64,000 nucleotides of DNA from an uncultured Lachnospiraceae bacterium (GCA_910576535.1 CAJTKK010000016.1:28904-92903); one strand, 5' to 3'. Counted from the stretch's first letter, positions 44,741 through 53,856 are shown. Numbers and translations: made by a program. The notes: a model not told the origin generated them from the letters alone.

Positions 44741-44890
44741 TCTTCGGGGTTGGGTGAAACGGAAAAAATCCGTCATTCCCTACCGGCGGTGACAGTCCGC
44801 GACCCGCTTCGGATAAGCATAATGCTTTCCGGCGGCTGATTTGGTGCAATTCCAAAACCGACAGTAAAGTCTGGATGAGAGAAGGAAAGT
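44741..44890 (+). promoter_or_regulatory. FMN riboswitch (RFN element)
   Basis: The conserved blocks occur in order: CTTCGGGGTTGGGTGAAA, TCCCTACCGGCGGTGACAG with CCGCGACCC, CTGATTTGGTGCAATTCCAA, then AACCGACAGTAAAGTCTGGA and TGAGAGAAGG. FMN binding is expected to favour the terminator at 44972 and switch off the riboflavin transporter. Confidence 0.96.
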
Positions 44891-44971
44891 AGGATGCATG
44901 TCTTAGGAAAAAGAACGGGCAGGGAGAAAAAGCCCGGGAAAAGAATAAGGCGGCAAAATTACGGAATGCAG

Positions 44972-45001
44972 CCCCGGACAATTTGTCCGGGGTATTTTTT
45001 T
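44972..45001 (+). terminator. riboswitch-controlled terminator
   Basis: CCCCGGACAA pairs with TTGTCCGGGG, and eight bases rich in T follow. It lies between the FMN aptamer and ribU, 45 bases before the start codon. Confidence 0.88.
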
Positions 45002-45045
45002 GAAGAATTTTCCCTAAAATAATTTTATTTTGAGGAGGAAATGAC

Positions 45046-45810
45046 ATGAACAACTTAATGCAGTCGGTAACGGAAAACCTGATTTTTGTCTTGGAATTTT
45101 TAGGCATTGTGGCGCTGATGTTCGCAATCGCTTATGGCGCGGAAAAACTGGCAAAGAAAAAGACCGGGGATACGGAAAGGGTGCTTTCCACAAGGAAAAT
45201 AGCAGTCATTGGCGTTTTTTCGGCAATCGCCTTTATCCTTATGCTGCTGGAATTCCCGGTTCCTTTTGCACCGGCTTTTTATGAACTGGATTTCAGTGAA
45301 ATCCCGGTGTTAATCGGAACTTTTGCTTTTGGGCCGGTAGCGGGGGTCATGATTGAATTTTGTAAAATCTTGTTAAAACTTATTTTCAAAGGAACTACTA
45401 CGGCTTTTGTCGGCGATCTTGCTAATTTTGTAATCGGATGCAGCTTTATTCTGCCTGCCTCCATCATTTACCTGAATAAAAAGAAAAAAAGCACGGCAAT
45501 TGCCGGTTCCGTAACAGGGACTTTGTGTATGACTGTGTTCGGCACGGCTTTTAATGCGGTTTATCTTTTGCCTAAATTTGCTCAGTTGTACGGCTTGCCG
45601 CTGGATGAGATCATAGCTATGGGGACTGCAATCAATCCGGCAATCCAAAACGTGGCTACCTTGGTGATTTTTGCAGTGGCTCCTTTAAATATTTTAAAAG
45701 GCGGCAGCGTTTCGCTGGTAACGATGCTGGTATATAAGAAACTCAGCCCCATACTGAAAGAAGGGCATAAGACTGCGGCAGTGGGCAAAGCGGTGGAAAG
45801 CGAAATTTAA
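45046..45810 (+). CDS. ribU: riboflavin ECF transporter substrate-binding subunit
   Basis: This is the membrane S component that binds riboflavin and docks on the shared ECF energy module. RibU signatures are AVIGVFSAIAFILMLLEFPVPF, YELDFSEIPVLIGTFAFGPVAGVMIEFCKILLK and GTTTAFVGDLANFVIG. The length of 254 residues exceeds the usual 190-210 because of an extra N-terminal membrane helix (FVLEFLGIVALMFAIAYGAEKLAKKK). GAGGAGG precedes the ATG. The FMN riboswitch upstream confirms the substrate. Confidence 0.94.
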   Translation: MNNLMQSVTENLIFVLEFLGIVALMFAIAYGAEKLAKKKTGDTERVLSTRKIAVIGVFSAIAFILMLLEFPVPFAPAFYELDFSEIPVLIGTFAFGPVAGVMIEFCKILLKLIFKGTTTAFVGDLANFVIGCSFILPASIIYLNKKKKSTAIAGSVTGTLCMTVFGTAFNAVYLLPKFAQLYGLPLDEIIAMGTAINPAIQNVATLVIFAVAPLNILKGGSVSLVTMLVYKKLSPILKEGHKTAAVGKAVESEI

Positions 45811-45880
45811 AAATCAAAACCGGGCGCCGGGAAGCCCCGTTTGTGAACCTGGATGAAAATAAAAATAAAAAGCTGAAGAA

Positions 45881-45930
45881 AAGAGGCATGTTATTCCGTT
45901 CTATTCTATGGACGGATAACATGTCTTTCT
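45881..45930 (+). terminator. terminator of ribU
   Basis: CATGTTAT-CCGT arms (45887-45900 with 45911-45924) pair with one bulge. A T-rich tract follows. Confidence 0.6.
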
Positions 45931-46042
45931 TAATTTTATTTAAGAAATTTTTAAGGTATTTCTCATAGTATTGTTAGGATTTTTCAATATAATGGAACAA
46001 GTGGCGGATTATTGTGCCGTCTTTGTTTTACAGAAGATATGA

Positions 46043-46071
46043 GATAAATTTCTTATCTTTATAAATTTATC
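46043..46071. promoter_or_regulatory. inverted repeat upstream of the exporter promoter
   Basis: GATAAATTT and AAATTTATC are perfect 9-bp arms, 12 bases before the -35 box. Together with the palindrome at 46109 it brackets the promoter. Confidence 0.4.
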
Positions 46072-46082
46072 TTGACAAGAGG

Positions 46083-46111
46083 TTGACAAATTCTATAAAA
46101 GCGATTATTGT
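46083..46111 (+). promoter_or_regulatory. promoter of the MacAB-like operon
   Basis: TTGACA and TATTGT are separated by 17 bases. A second TTGACA lies 11 bases upstream (46072-46077). Confidence 0.72.
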
Positions 46112-46128
46112 ATTAGACAAGTAATACA
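46109..46128. promoter_or_regulatory. 20-bp palindromic operator candidate over the -10 region
   Basis: TGTATTA and TAATACA are perfect arms around GACAAG. The site overlaps the end of the -10 box and the transcription start, a position where a bound repressor would block the polymerase. No regulator gene is adjacent. Confidence 0.55.
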
Positions 46129-46237
46129 GTAAGACAGATGAGGGGAAGAAAAACTTGCGCTTCCATCCTGTTCCGGACAGGGATATGCCGTAACAGGACA
46201 TGGGCGGGAATGGAAATAGAATGGAGGGTTAGTAAAA

Positions 46238-46972
46238 ATGGGTGCATTAGTTGACATCCGGGATATCTGCAAAGTGTATAATCCCGGGGAGAATGAAGTA
46301 CGGGCATTGGATCATGTGGATTTACAGATCCATGAAAATGAATTTGTTGCCATTATCGGCCAGTCCGGTTCAGGGAAATCTACGTTAATGAATATGCTGG
46401 GCTGCCTGGATGTGCCTACCAGCGGTACATATATGCTGCATGATAAAGATGTATCCCATATGAGCGACAATGAATTGTCCGATATCAGGAACAGGGAGAT
46501 TGGATTTATTTTTCAGGGTTTTAACCTGATTGCCAATTTAACTGCGATGGAAAATGTAGAACTGCCTTTGATATATAGGGGAGTAGGACGAAAGGAAAGA
46601 ACGAGGCTGTCGGAGACTGCTTTGGAAAAAGTAGGGCTGGGCAAGCGTAAGACCCATAAACCTTCGGAGATGTCCGGCGGACAGCAGCAGAGGGTGGCGA
46701 TAGCGAGGGCGATTGCGCAGGCGCCGCCGATTATCTTGGCGGATGAGCCTACCGGAAATCTGGATTCCGGTTCTACAAAAGAAATTATGGGGATTTTAAA
46801 AGGGCTGCATGAAGAAGGCAGGACAGTAATACTGATTACCCATGATAATGAGATAGCAGCACAGGCGAAGCGTGTGATTAAGATAATGGACGGCAGGATT
46901 GTAAGCGATTCTGCAGATCAGAAGGAACACAAAAAAGAAACGGTTACAGGAGGAGAGCAGAGCCATGAGTGA
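46238..46972 (+). CDS. MacB/LolD-type ABC transporter ATPase
   Basis: The product has 244 residues. Walker A is GQSGSGKST near residue 42, the Q-loop FIFQGFNLIANLTAMENVELPL, the signature SGGQQQRVAIARA, Walker B IILADEPTGNLDS, and the switch histidine ITHD. The VELPL stretch after the Q-loop marks the MacB/LolD/FtsE subgroup. It powers the adaptor and permease encoded next; the adaptor gene overlaps it by eight bases. GGAGGG precedes the ATG. Confidence 0.94.
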   Translation: MGALVDIRDICKVYNPGENEVRALDHVDLQIHENEFVAIIGQSGSGKSTLMNMLGCLDVPTSGTYMLHDKDVSHMSDNELSDIRNREIGFIFQGFNLIANLTAMENVELPLIYRGVGRKERTRLSETALEKVGLGKRKTHKPSEMSGGQQQRVAIARAIAQAPPIILADEPTGNLDSGSTKEIMGILKGLHEEGRTVILITHDNEIAAQAKRVIKIMDGRIVSDSADQKEHKKETVTGGEQSHE

Positions 46973-48491
46973 TAATAATATGCAGAGGGCGGGAGCCGGT
47001 ATAGAACTGACCAGGCAGGAAAAGAAAGAACAGAAAAAAAGAGAAAAAGAAGAAAAAAAGAAGCAGAAAAAAGCCAATCAGACTCCGATGGATCCGGCAA
47101 AAAAGAAAAAAATCATCAAAAGGAGCATATTTGGGGGGATAGCAGGAGTATTCGTACTTTTTATTATAGTTTCCAATATTTCCAAAGCGAATGCAAAGCC
47201 CATGGTTTATACTGCCCCGGTGACAAGAGGGGACATTGAACAGACGATTAATACCAGCGGGTCTGTCATATCGGGGGAAGTAAAAACCTATTTTGCGCCG
47301 GTAAGCATCCAAATCGGCACGATTCATGTGAATGCGGGGGAAACCGTAGGGAAAGGGCAGCCTGTCCTTACCTATGACGAAACGGATCTGGCAAACGAAA
47401 AAAGGACGGCGGAGTTAAAGCTGCAGGCAAACGAAGGCAGTTATAAAAGCTCTATCCAGAAAAACAATGAAAGCCTCGGCGACTTAGGGGAGGCAAATGT
47501 GAATTTGAGCGTATTGGAGCAGCAGATTACGGATATAGACAATTATATCAAAGACCTCCAGCGTCAGGTGGATGAGAAAAAAGCAGCATTGGCCCATGAA
47601 GGGGCGTTGCTTCAAATATCGTTGATTGACTGGGCAGACCAGCCGGATTCCGATGAATATGAAAACCTGCAGAAGCTGGTACAGCTCAATACATACGAGC
47701 AGACTAACAACGAGCAGATCCGGGCATGGGAAGAGGAAATCAAAACCTATACGGAAATGTTGAATAACTGCAAGGAATATAAAGCAGAAATGAAATCCCA
47801 GAAGACGTCCGCAGAAGGCACGAAGCTGAACCAGGGCGGCAAGGAAGAACTGGAAGCAAAAAATGAAATGGAAAATATTGAGTCCCGGGAAACTTTAACG
47901 GCTATCCAAGAGACGGAGAGCGGGATTCTGGCAGAGTTTGACGGCGTAGTGACGGAGATGAATGCGGTGGAAGGGAAGACGCCTGCTGTGGGGGAACAGC
48001 TTTTTAAGCTGGAAAGCACGGAAAATGTAAAAGTCAGCATTTCGATTTCCAAGTATGATTTGGAAAAGCTGAAGGTAGGGCAGAAGGCTACCGTTACCAT
48101 AGGCGGCATGGTTTATGACGGCGAAGTGAGCAAGATTGACAAAATGGCAACGAAGAATGCCAGCGGCGCGGCAGTAGTCAATGCGGATATTAAAATTACA
48201 AACCCGGATGAAAACATATTCCTTGGCGTAGAGGCGAAGATTTCCGTCAGCACATCCAAATCCGAAGGGGCGCTCCTTGTTCCTTACAGTGCGGTAAATT
48301 CCGATATGGACGGCAATTTCGTATATGCGGTGGAAAACGGCATCATTGTAAAAAAACCGGTGCAGACAGGCATTTCTTCCGATTTGAATATTGAGATTTT
48401 AGAAGGGCTTGGCGAAGGCGACCAGATATTGACGGAAGTAAACGGCAGTATTGCCGAGGGCATGGAAGTTTCGGCAGTGCCGATGCAGTGA
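46965..48491 (+). CDS. HlyD/MacA-like membrane fusion (adaptor) protein
   Basis: The product has 508 residues. A very basic cytosolic N-terminus (RQEKKEQKKREKEEKKKQKKA) leads to one membrane anchor near residues 52-68. It is followed by the split lipoyl-like domain (GTIHVNAGETVGKGQPVLTYD), a coiled-coil hairpin around residues 150-290, and the beta-barrel region (VSISISKYDLEKLKVGQKATVTIGG). It is the extracytoplasmic partner of a MacB-type permease. In Gram-positives such proteins export peptides or give resistance to antimicrobial peptides. Confidence 0.9.
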   Translation: MSDNNMQRAGAGIELTRQEKKEQKKREKEEKKKQKKANQTPMDPAKKKKIIKRSIFGGIAGVFVLFIIVSNISKANAKPMVYTAPVTRGDIEQTINTSGSVISGEVKTYFAPVSIQIGTIHVNAGETVGKGQPVLTYDETDLANEKRTAELKLQANEGSYKSSIQKNNESLGDLGEANVNLSVLEQQITDIDNYIKDLQRQVDEKKAALAHEGALLQISLIDWADQPDSDEYENLQKLVQLNTYEQTNNEQIRAWEEEIKTYTEMLNNCKEYKAEMKSQKTSAEGTKLNQGGKEELEAKNEMENIESRETLTAIQETESGILAEFDGVVTEMNAVEGKTPAVGEQLFKLESTENVKVSISISKYDLEKLKVGQKATVTIGGMVYDGEVSKIDKMATKNASGAAVVNADIKITNPDENIFLGVEAKISVSTSKSEGALLVPYSAVNSDMDGNFVYAVENGIIVKKPVQTGISSDLNIEILEGLGEGDQILTEVNGSIAEGMEVSAVPMQ

Positions 48492-48504
48492 TGGGGGGCT
48501 TAAA

Positions 48505-49725
48505 ATGGCACAGATATGGGAATATATAAAAATTGCCCTGATGAATATAAAAAGCAACAAAGGCCGTTCTATCCTTACCATGCTTGGCATTATTATCGGC
48601 ATTGCTTCGGTTATTATGGTAATGGCCATCGGTAACGGCGTAAGGGGCCAGATTAACGAAGAGCTGGAAAGCATGGGCAGCGGTTTGATAGAGCTTTATT
48701 TGGATACCACGTTGGACGATGTAACCATGCGTTTCAATGAAGAGGATTTTGATTTGATTAAAAGCCGGGTAGAGCATGTGAAAGGCGTTACGCCTATACT
48801 TGGCGGCTGGGGACAGGCCAACGGGGCAAAGGGGAACTTTGAAGCAAGGGCTATGTGCGGTACGGAAGGGCTTCAGTATTACTCCGCTAACGGAGGGCCG
48901 GTCATTAAAGGGAAATATTTTACGAAAGAAGATGTAGAAAGCGGCAATCGGGTATGCGTGATTTCGGAAAGCAGCGCCATCAATATGTTCGGAACGACGG
49001 ATGTAATCGGCATGAGCTTTGAACTGTCGTTATATGGGATTTCCAATGAGGTGACAATTGTGGGAATCCGCGAAGACAGCGCGGGAATGATGGTAAATAT
49101 GACAATGAGTTCGCGCATTGATTTGGAAATGCCGTATACCGTATTAGGGAATGACTATTATTATTATTTGGGCGAATTTAATGATATTCTGGTATTTGCG
49201 GATGCAACGGAATACTGTACGGAAGTGGCTCAAAAAACGATAGCCCTGCTGGAAAACAAATACAATGTACGGGGCGAAGGGCAGATTCAGGTACAAAGCA
49301 TGTCGGACATGTCGGCCCAGTATGACAGTATTTTAGGCGTTATTACCACATTTATCTCTTTTGTGGCAGCCATATCGTTGTTGGTAGGCGGTATTGGCGT
49401 TATGAATATCATGCTTGTATCCGTAACGGAACGTACGAGGGAAATCGGTATCCGTAAATCGTTAGGCGCAAGGACAGGTTCCATTCTGCTGCAGTTTTTG
49501 GCAGAAGCGGCGATTATTACATTGATGGGCGGTCTAATCGGCATCCTGCTTGGCATACTGGGGGGCAACGCCATCGGTTCCGTGGCAGGCGTGCCGGCAC
49601 GGACTCAAGTTTCCACCATTATTGGCGCAACGGTATTCTCCTCGGCGGTAGGGCTTTTCTTCGGGATTTATCCGGCAAGGAAAGCGGCAAAACTTAGCCC
49701 TATCGAAGCGCTGCGGCATGAGTAA
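48505..49725 (+). CDS. MacB-like ABC transporter permease (FtsX domain)
   Basis: The product has about 406 residues in the MacB layout: a first membrane helix at residues 20-42 (GRSILTMLGIIIGIASVIMVMAIG), a large extracytoplasmic MacB_PCD domain, then three C-terminal helices. These include ISFVAAISLLVGGIGVMNIMLVSVTERTREIGIRKSLGA, and it ends in PARKAAKLSPIEALRHE. I use the ATG at 48505, with GGGGGG upstream; it follows the adaptor by 13 bases. It completes a three-gene exporter whose substrate cannot be told. Confidence 0.93.
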   Translation: MAQIWEYIKIALMNIKSNKGRSILTMLGIIIGIASVIMVMAIGNGVRGQINEELESMGSGLIELYLDTTLDDVTMRFNEEDFDLIKSRVEHVKGVTPILGGWGQANGAKGNFEARAMCGTEGLQYYSANGGPVIKGKYFTKEDVESGNRVCVISESSAINMFGTTDVIGMSFELSLYGISNEVTIVGIREDSAGMMVNMTMSSRIDLEMPYTVLGNDYYYYLGEFNDILVFADATEYCTEVAQKTIALLENKYNVRGEGQIQVQSMSDMSAQYDSILGVITTFISFVAAISLLVGGIGVMNIMLVSVTERTREIGIRKSLGARTGSILLQFLAEAAIITLMGGLIGILLGILGGNAIGSVAGVPARTQVSTIIGATVFSSAVGLFFGIYPARKAAKLSPIEALRHE

Positions 49726-50049
49726 CGGATGGGTCAGAGGAAGCAGGCTGGAAACCAGTTCCGGCAGGAAAACTGGAGCTGCATAGAAATTCCGGCAAAA
49801 ATGACACAACTGGAAATACAATAGACAGGAATATCCCGGATGATAGGAAACTATGGTGAATAGATGAATATCAGAAGGGGTATTCCTTGTTTTTAGCTTC
49901 TAATTAGATCCGGGCGGAAAAAGCCTGCCCGGTTCTGTTTGGCAGATTGCATAAAAAATGGGCGGCCTTTTGCTGCGCGGAACATTTCCGGGGCCTCTGA
50001 ATACGGAAACCGCAGGAAACGGATTTCCATGCCAAATGGCAACACCCTC
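49726..50049. other. spacer after the exporter operon
   Basis: No gene is seen. A short GC-rich stem (CCGGGC 49910-49915 with GCCCGG 49927-49932) with a T-rich tract may be a weak terminator for the exporter operon. Nothing else is recognised. Confidence 0.4.
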
Positions 50050-50077
50050 TTGCACTTTCAAATAATTCCAGTATAAT
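50050..50077 (+). promoter_or_regulatory. promoter of the t6A/RNase Z gene run
   Basis: TTGCAC and TATAAT are separated by 16 bases, about 75 bases before the first gene of a run of closely spaced plus-strand genes. Confidence 0.6.
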
Positions 50078-50150
50078 AAAAGCAATGGTAAAAAAGCAGG
50101 AATGAAATAGAAGCGAAGACCCGGAAAAGGACGGACAAGGAGCGGATGGG

Positions 50151-50630
50151 ATGGAACTGGAATTTGATGTTAAAATAACAGAAAATATATTGTATGATTA
50201 TATGTTAAGACATACCTATTACAGTGCGTCAGGCCTGATTGGAACGATGGTAGGGGCAATGATGCTTGTTTATTTTTTTTCCGGGGGAGGAATTATTTTC
50301 CTGATTGCAGGCCTGGTGATTCTTGCCTATCTGCCCTGGACGCTTTTTTTGAAGTCAAGGCAACAGATGATGAATACCCCGGCGTTTCAAGAGCCGCTGC
50401 ATTATAGGCTGACAGAAGAAGGAATAGAAGTATCCCAGGGGGAACAGGCGCAGATGCAGAAATGGGAAGATATGTACAGGGCCGTTTCTACCCAGAGAAG
50501 CCTGATTGTGTATACTTCCCGGGTGAATGCATCCATTTTCCCAAAGCAGGATCTGGGGGAAATGGCGCCGGGGGTGATTGAGATGATTTCAACCCATATG
50601 CCTCCGGCAAAAGTAAAAATAAAAGGGTAG
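50151..50630 (+). CDS. YcxB-like membrane protein
   Basis: The product has 159 residues with two adjacent hydrophobic helices at residues 27-62 (SGLIGTMVGAMMLVYFF and GIIFLIAGLVILAYLPWTLFL). A cytosolic C-terminal domain typical of YcxB-like proteins follows: HYRLTEEGIEVSQGEQAQMQKWEDMYRAV, then TSRVNASIFPKQDL. The family function is unknown. AAGGAG lies upstream of the ATG. It leads the tsaE-tsaB-rimI group, separated from tsaE by 14 bases. Confidence 0.82.
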   Translation: MELEFDVKITENILYDYMLRHTYYSASGLIGTMVGAMMLVYFFSGGGIIFLIAGLVILAYLPWTLFLKSRQQMMNTPAFQEPLHYRLTEEGIEVSQGEQAQMQKWEDMYRAVSTQRSLIVYTSRVNASIFPKQDLGEMAPGVIEMISTHMPPAKVKIKG

Positions 50631-50644
50631 GGGAGAAGGGAAAA

Positions 50645-51085
50645 ATGACAATAGATTCTTACAGCGCAGAAGATACCTTTGCCCTTGGAAGGCAGACAGG
50701 GGAAGAAGCTTCTCCTGGAAAAGTGTATACCTTGCATGGGGATTTGGGGGCTGGAAAGACTGTGTTCACCCAAGGGTTTGCAAAAGGCCTTGGGATCGAA
50801 GAAGCAGTGAACAGCCCGACGTTTACCATATTGCAGATTTACGAAGAAGGCCGTCTGCCTTTTTATCATTTTGACGTTTACCGGATCGGATGTGTGGAAG
50901 AGATGGATGAGGTGGGCTATGAGGATTATTTTTACGGGAAAGGGGTCTGCCTTATTGAATGGGCGGATCTGATTGAAGAAATCCTGCCGGAACAGTGTGT
51001 GGAAATCAGGATAGACAAAGATTTGGGCAAAGGACCGGATTATAGGAGGATAACCGTGGAAGATAAAAAGCTTCCGGCCGTATAA
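50645..51085 (+). CDS. tsaE: tRNA t6A biosynthesis ATPase TsaE
   Basis: TsaE is the ATPase that works with TsaB and TsaD in threonylcarbamoyl-adenosine modification of ANN-decoding tRNAs. Walker A GDLGAGKT lies near residue 32, followed by the family motifs SPTFTILQIYE, FYHFDVYRI and LIEWAD. The product is 146 residues. tsaB follows in the same direction and tsaD lies 3.4 kb downstream. Confidence 0.95.
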   Translation: MTIDSYSAEDTFALGRQTGEEASPGKVYTLHGDLGAGKTVFTQGFAKGLGIEEAVNSPTFTILQIYEEGRLPFYHFDVYRIGCVEEMDEVGYEDYFYGKGVCLIEWADLIEEILPEQCVEIRIDKDLGKGPDYRRITVEDKKLPAV

Positions 51086-51205
51086 TGTTAATGGAAAGAT
51101 GGCAGGGAAAACCGTCTGGAGGAAGGCGGCGCAAAAAAGATATTGCCTAATGACAGCGGCAAATGGCGCTGCCGTTTGGCATGGGAAAAGGAAAAGGAAA
51201 AAAGC

Positions 51206-51997
51206 ATGAAAATATTGGCATTGGACAGTTCCGGGCTGGTAGCTTCCGTAGCGGTGATGGAAGATGACAGTCTGATAGCGGAATTTGGCATCCAGTATAA
51301 GAAAACGCATTCACAGACTTTAGTGCCTATGATGGAAGAAATAAGAAGAACCATTGACTTGGATCTGGCTTCTTTGGATGCGGTGGCGGTGGCGGCGGGG
51401 CCAGGGTCTTTTACCGGGCTGCGGATTGGGTCGGCTACGGCAAAAGGGCTTGGGCTGGCATTGGGCGTTCCGCTGATAGAAGTGCCTACGCTGGAGGGGC
51501 TCGCTTATAATTTATACGGTTCGGAAGGTTATGTATGCCCAATCATGGATGCCAGGCGCGGACAGGTATATACCGGGATTTATGAGTTTGTGAAAGAAGA
51601 AGCGGATGGAGGCCGGACGGATGAAAAGAAGCCGGAAGAAGAAGGGGCAGCGGGCAGAAAATGCCTGCCAGGCGGATATAAGATGCGGACGGTACAAGAA
51701 CAGGCCGCTTTCGCTATAGAAGAAATTGCCGGAATCCTGAATGATTTGGGGCATGAAGCCATATTTTTAGGAGACGGGGTTCCTGTTTTCAGGGATAGGC
51801 TGCCGGAATTGATGGAAACCGCCTACAGTTTTGCGCCGGCGCATATGAACAGGCAGCGGGCAGCAGCGGTCGCCGCCCTGGCTGGCGTCTATTATAGAGA
51901 AGGGAAAATAGTATCTGCAGCGGAACATGCGCCCATTTATTTACGTATGTCGCAGGCGGAAAGGGAACGCAAAGAAAAGGAAGCGGGGAACCGATGA
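51206..51997 (+). CDS. tsaB: tRNA t6A biosynthesis protein TsaB
   Basis: TsaB is the scaffold that binds and activates TsaD. It starts MKILALDSSGLVASVAV and carries the family motif AAGPGSFTGLRIGSATAKGLGLAL and PIMDARRGQVYTGIYEF. At 263 residues it is somewhat longer than usual because of a charged insertion near residues 130-160 (EEADGGRTDEKKPEEEGAAG). I use the ATG at 51206, since the frame upstream is not protein-like. It overlaps rimI by four bases. Confidence 0.94.
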   Translation: MKILALDSSGLVASVAVMEDDSLIAEFGIQYKKTHSQTLVPMMEEIRRTIDLDLASLDAVAVAAGPGSFTGLRIGSATAKGLGLALGVPLIEVPTLEGLAYNLYGSEGYVCPIMDARRGQVYTGIYEFVKEEADGGRTDEKKPEEEGAAGRKCLPGGYKMRTVQEQAAFAIEEIAGILNDLGHEAIFLGDGVPVFRDRLPELMETAYSFAPAHMNRQRAAAVAALAGVYYREGKIVSAAEHAPIYLRMSQAERERKEKEAGNR

Positions 51998-52611
51998 TAA
52001 GGATCAGGCGGATGACGGAAGGGGATGCAAGACGGGCGGCTGCGCTGGAAAAAGAGAATTTTTCCGAACCATGGACAGAAACCGCATTTTTGGATACGCT
52101 CCGTCTGGATTATGCCTATTACTATGTGGCGGAGATGGATGAAACAACAGCGGGGATGGAAAAGCCGGCAAAGCAGCAGGAAGGGGAGGAACAGCAGGAA
52201 AGAGAAAATATTCTGCAACGGAATGAGGAAAAAGACGCATCCGGAGGAAAAAAATTCATTACCGGTATCTGCGGGCTTCGTGTAATTGCCGGGGAAGGGG
52301 AAATCACCAATGTGTCAGTGGACAGGAATTACCGGAAAAGAGGAATAGGCGCGGCTATGCTGGAGCATGTGCTGGAAGAAGGGAAGAAGCTTGGGATAGA
52401 GGCGTTTACATTAGAAGTGCGCTGCAGCAACCAGCCGGCAATCCGCCTTTATGAAAAATTTGGCTTTATAGGGGAGGGGGTACGCAAAGGCTTCTACAAA
52501 GCGGCTTTTGGCCAGAATGGGGAAGCGCGGGAAGATGCCCTTATTATGTGGAAAAGGCAGGAAAGGAATGGAGGAATTACCACTGTTTTTACTGCCAAAG
52601 CTCATGTATAA
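51994..52611 (+). CDS. rimI: ribosomal-protein-alanine N-acetyltransferase, RimI type
   Basis: A GNAT fold. The acetyl-CoA loop is RNYRKRGIGAAML near residue 112, followed by FTLEVRCSNQPAIRLYEKFGFIGEGVRKGFY, the RimI signature. RimI acetylates the N-terminal alanine of ribosomal protein S18. A low-complexity, Glu/Gln-rich insertion occupies residues about 48-85 between the second helix and the central sheet and is absent from typical members. The ATGA overlap with tsaB is the usual arrangement. Confidence 0.92.
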   Translation: MIRIRRMTEGDARRAAALEKENFSEPWTETAFLDTLRLDYAYYYVAEMDETTAGMEKPAKQQEGEEQQERENILQRNEEKDASGGKKFITGICGLRVIAGEGEITNVSVDRNYRKRGIGAAMLEHVLEEGKKLGIEAFTLEVRCSNQPAIRLYEKFGFIGEGVRKGFYKAAFGQNGEAREDALIMWKRQERNGGITTVFTAKAHV

Positions 52612-52658
52612 TAACAGATATAGCGATGGACTTTAGTACATCTTGGGAGGATGAGACT

Positions 52659-52907
52659 ATGCGTAAATATCTGGATGAAAATAAGAATGAATTGATTTCC
52701 GTTGTCTGCAACGGATGCGGAAAACATTTATTGGTAGAAAATGGAATTTTAAAAGAAGGCTGTTTTGAAGCGGATGCAGTTTTCGGATATTTTAGTAAAA
52801 AAGACGGGCAGATCCACAGCTTTGATTTGTGCGAGGACTGTTATGATAAGATGATTGCCGGATTCAGGATACCGGAACAGCGGCGGGAAGCCACCGAGCT
52901 GTTATAG
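52659..52907 (+). CDS. small zinc-ribbon-like protein, unknown function
   Basis: The product has 82 residues. It carries two cysteine pairs, CNGCGKHL near residue 18 and CEDCYDKMIAGF near residue 65, spaced as in a small zinc-binding fold. There is no membrane segment. The start is ATG 52659 with GGGAGG eight bases upstream; the longer frame does not look like protein. It lies between rimI and the RNase Z gene, so it may be a minor member of that RNA-processing group. Confidence 0.7.
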   Translation: MRKYLDENKNELISVVCNGCGKHLLVENGILKEGCFEADAVFGYFSKKDGQIHSFDLCEDCYDKMIAGFRIPEQRREATELL

Positions 52908-52940
52908 CGTTCCTGGCCTGGCGGTCAGGATAGGAGAGGT

Positions 52941-53852
52941 ATGTTAGATATTTGTTTACTTGGGACAGGGGGGATGATGCCGCTGCCATACCGTTGGCTG
53001 ACTTCCTTAATGGCAAGGATTAACGGAAAAAGTATATTGATTGATTGCGGGGAAGGCACGCAGATCGCCATGAAGGAAAAGGGCTGGAGCCCGAAGCCGG
53101 TGGACATTATTTGCTTTACCCATTATCATGCGGATCATATCAGCGGACTGCCGGGAATGCTTCTCACGATGGGGAATGCAGAAAGGACAGAGCCGCTTCT
53201 TTTAGTGGGGCCAAAAGGGCTGACAAGGGTGGTTTCCGCTTTGAGGGTGATTGCGCCGGAACTCCCGTTTGATATTCAATGTATGGAAATCTCAGAAACG
53301 GAACAAAGCTTTGAATTTGACGATTTTAGGATAGAAGCTTTCCGTGTGAACCATAATGTGGTATGCTATGGATATAGCATAGTGGTAGACCGCGCCGGGA
53401 AATTCCAGGTGGACAAAGCGGAAGGGCTTGGAATCGAGCGCAGATACTGGAACCGCCTCCAGAGGGGGGAGAATGTGGAACTGGATGGGAAAATTTACAC
53501 CCCGGATATGGTGCTCGGGGAAGCAAGGAAAGGCTTGAAAGTAACCTATTGCACGGATACGAGGCCGACGGAGGGGATTGTCAGGAATGCAGCAGGCGCT
53601 GATCTTTTTATCTGTGAAGGGATGTACGGGGAACCGGAAAAGAAGGAGAAGGCGAAGGAATATAAGCATATGACATTTTACGAGGCGGCAGAACTGGCAA
53701 AGAGGGCGGATGTGGCAAAGCTTTGGCTGACCCATTACAGCCCATCCCTGATCCGGGCGGAGGAATTTATGCGGGACGTTAAGAAGATATTCCCCCGGGC
53801 AGAGGCGGGCAAAGACGGCAAAAGTGTGGATCTTATGTTTGAAGAGGATTAA
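52941..53852 (+). CDS. rnz: ribonuclease Z
   Basis: A metallo-beta-lactamase-fold endonuclease that trims tRNA 3' ends. The metal-binding motif HYHADH begins near residue 61, preceded by DCGEGTQIAM near residue 36. The exosite-type region lies around GIERRYWNRLQRGENVELDG. The last metal ligands are in CTDTRPT and the late THYSPS. The product has 303 residues, the short form. Confidence 0.94.
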   Translation: MLDICLLGTGGMMPLPYRWLTSLMARINGKSILIDCGEGTQIAMKEKGWSPKPVDIICFTHYHADHISGLPGMLLTMGNAERTEPLLLVGPKGLTRVVSALRVIAPELPFDIQCMEISETEQSFEFDDFRIEAFRVNHNVVCYGYSIVVDRAGKFQVDKAEGLGIERRYWNRLQRGENVELDGKIYTPDMVLGEARKGLKVTYCTDTRPTEGIVRNAAGADLFICEGMYGEPEKKEKAKEYKHMTFYEAAELAKRADVAKLWLTHYSPSLIRAEEFMRDVKKIFPRAEAGKDGKSVDLMFEED

Positions 53853-53856
53853 CATT

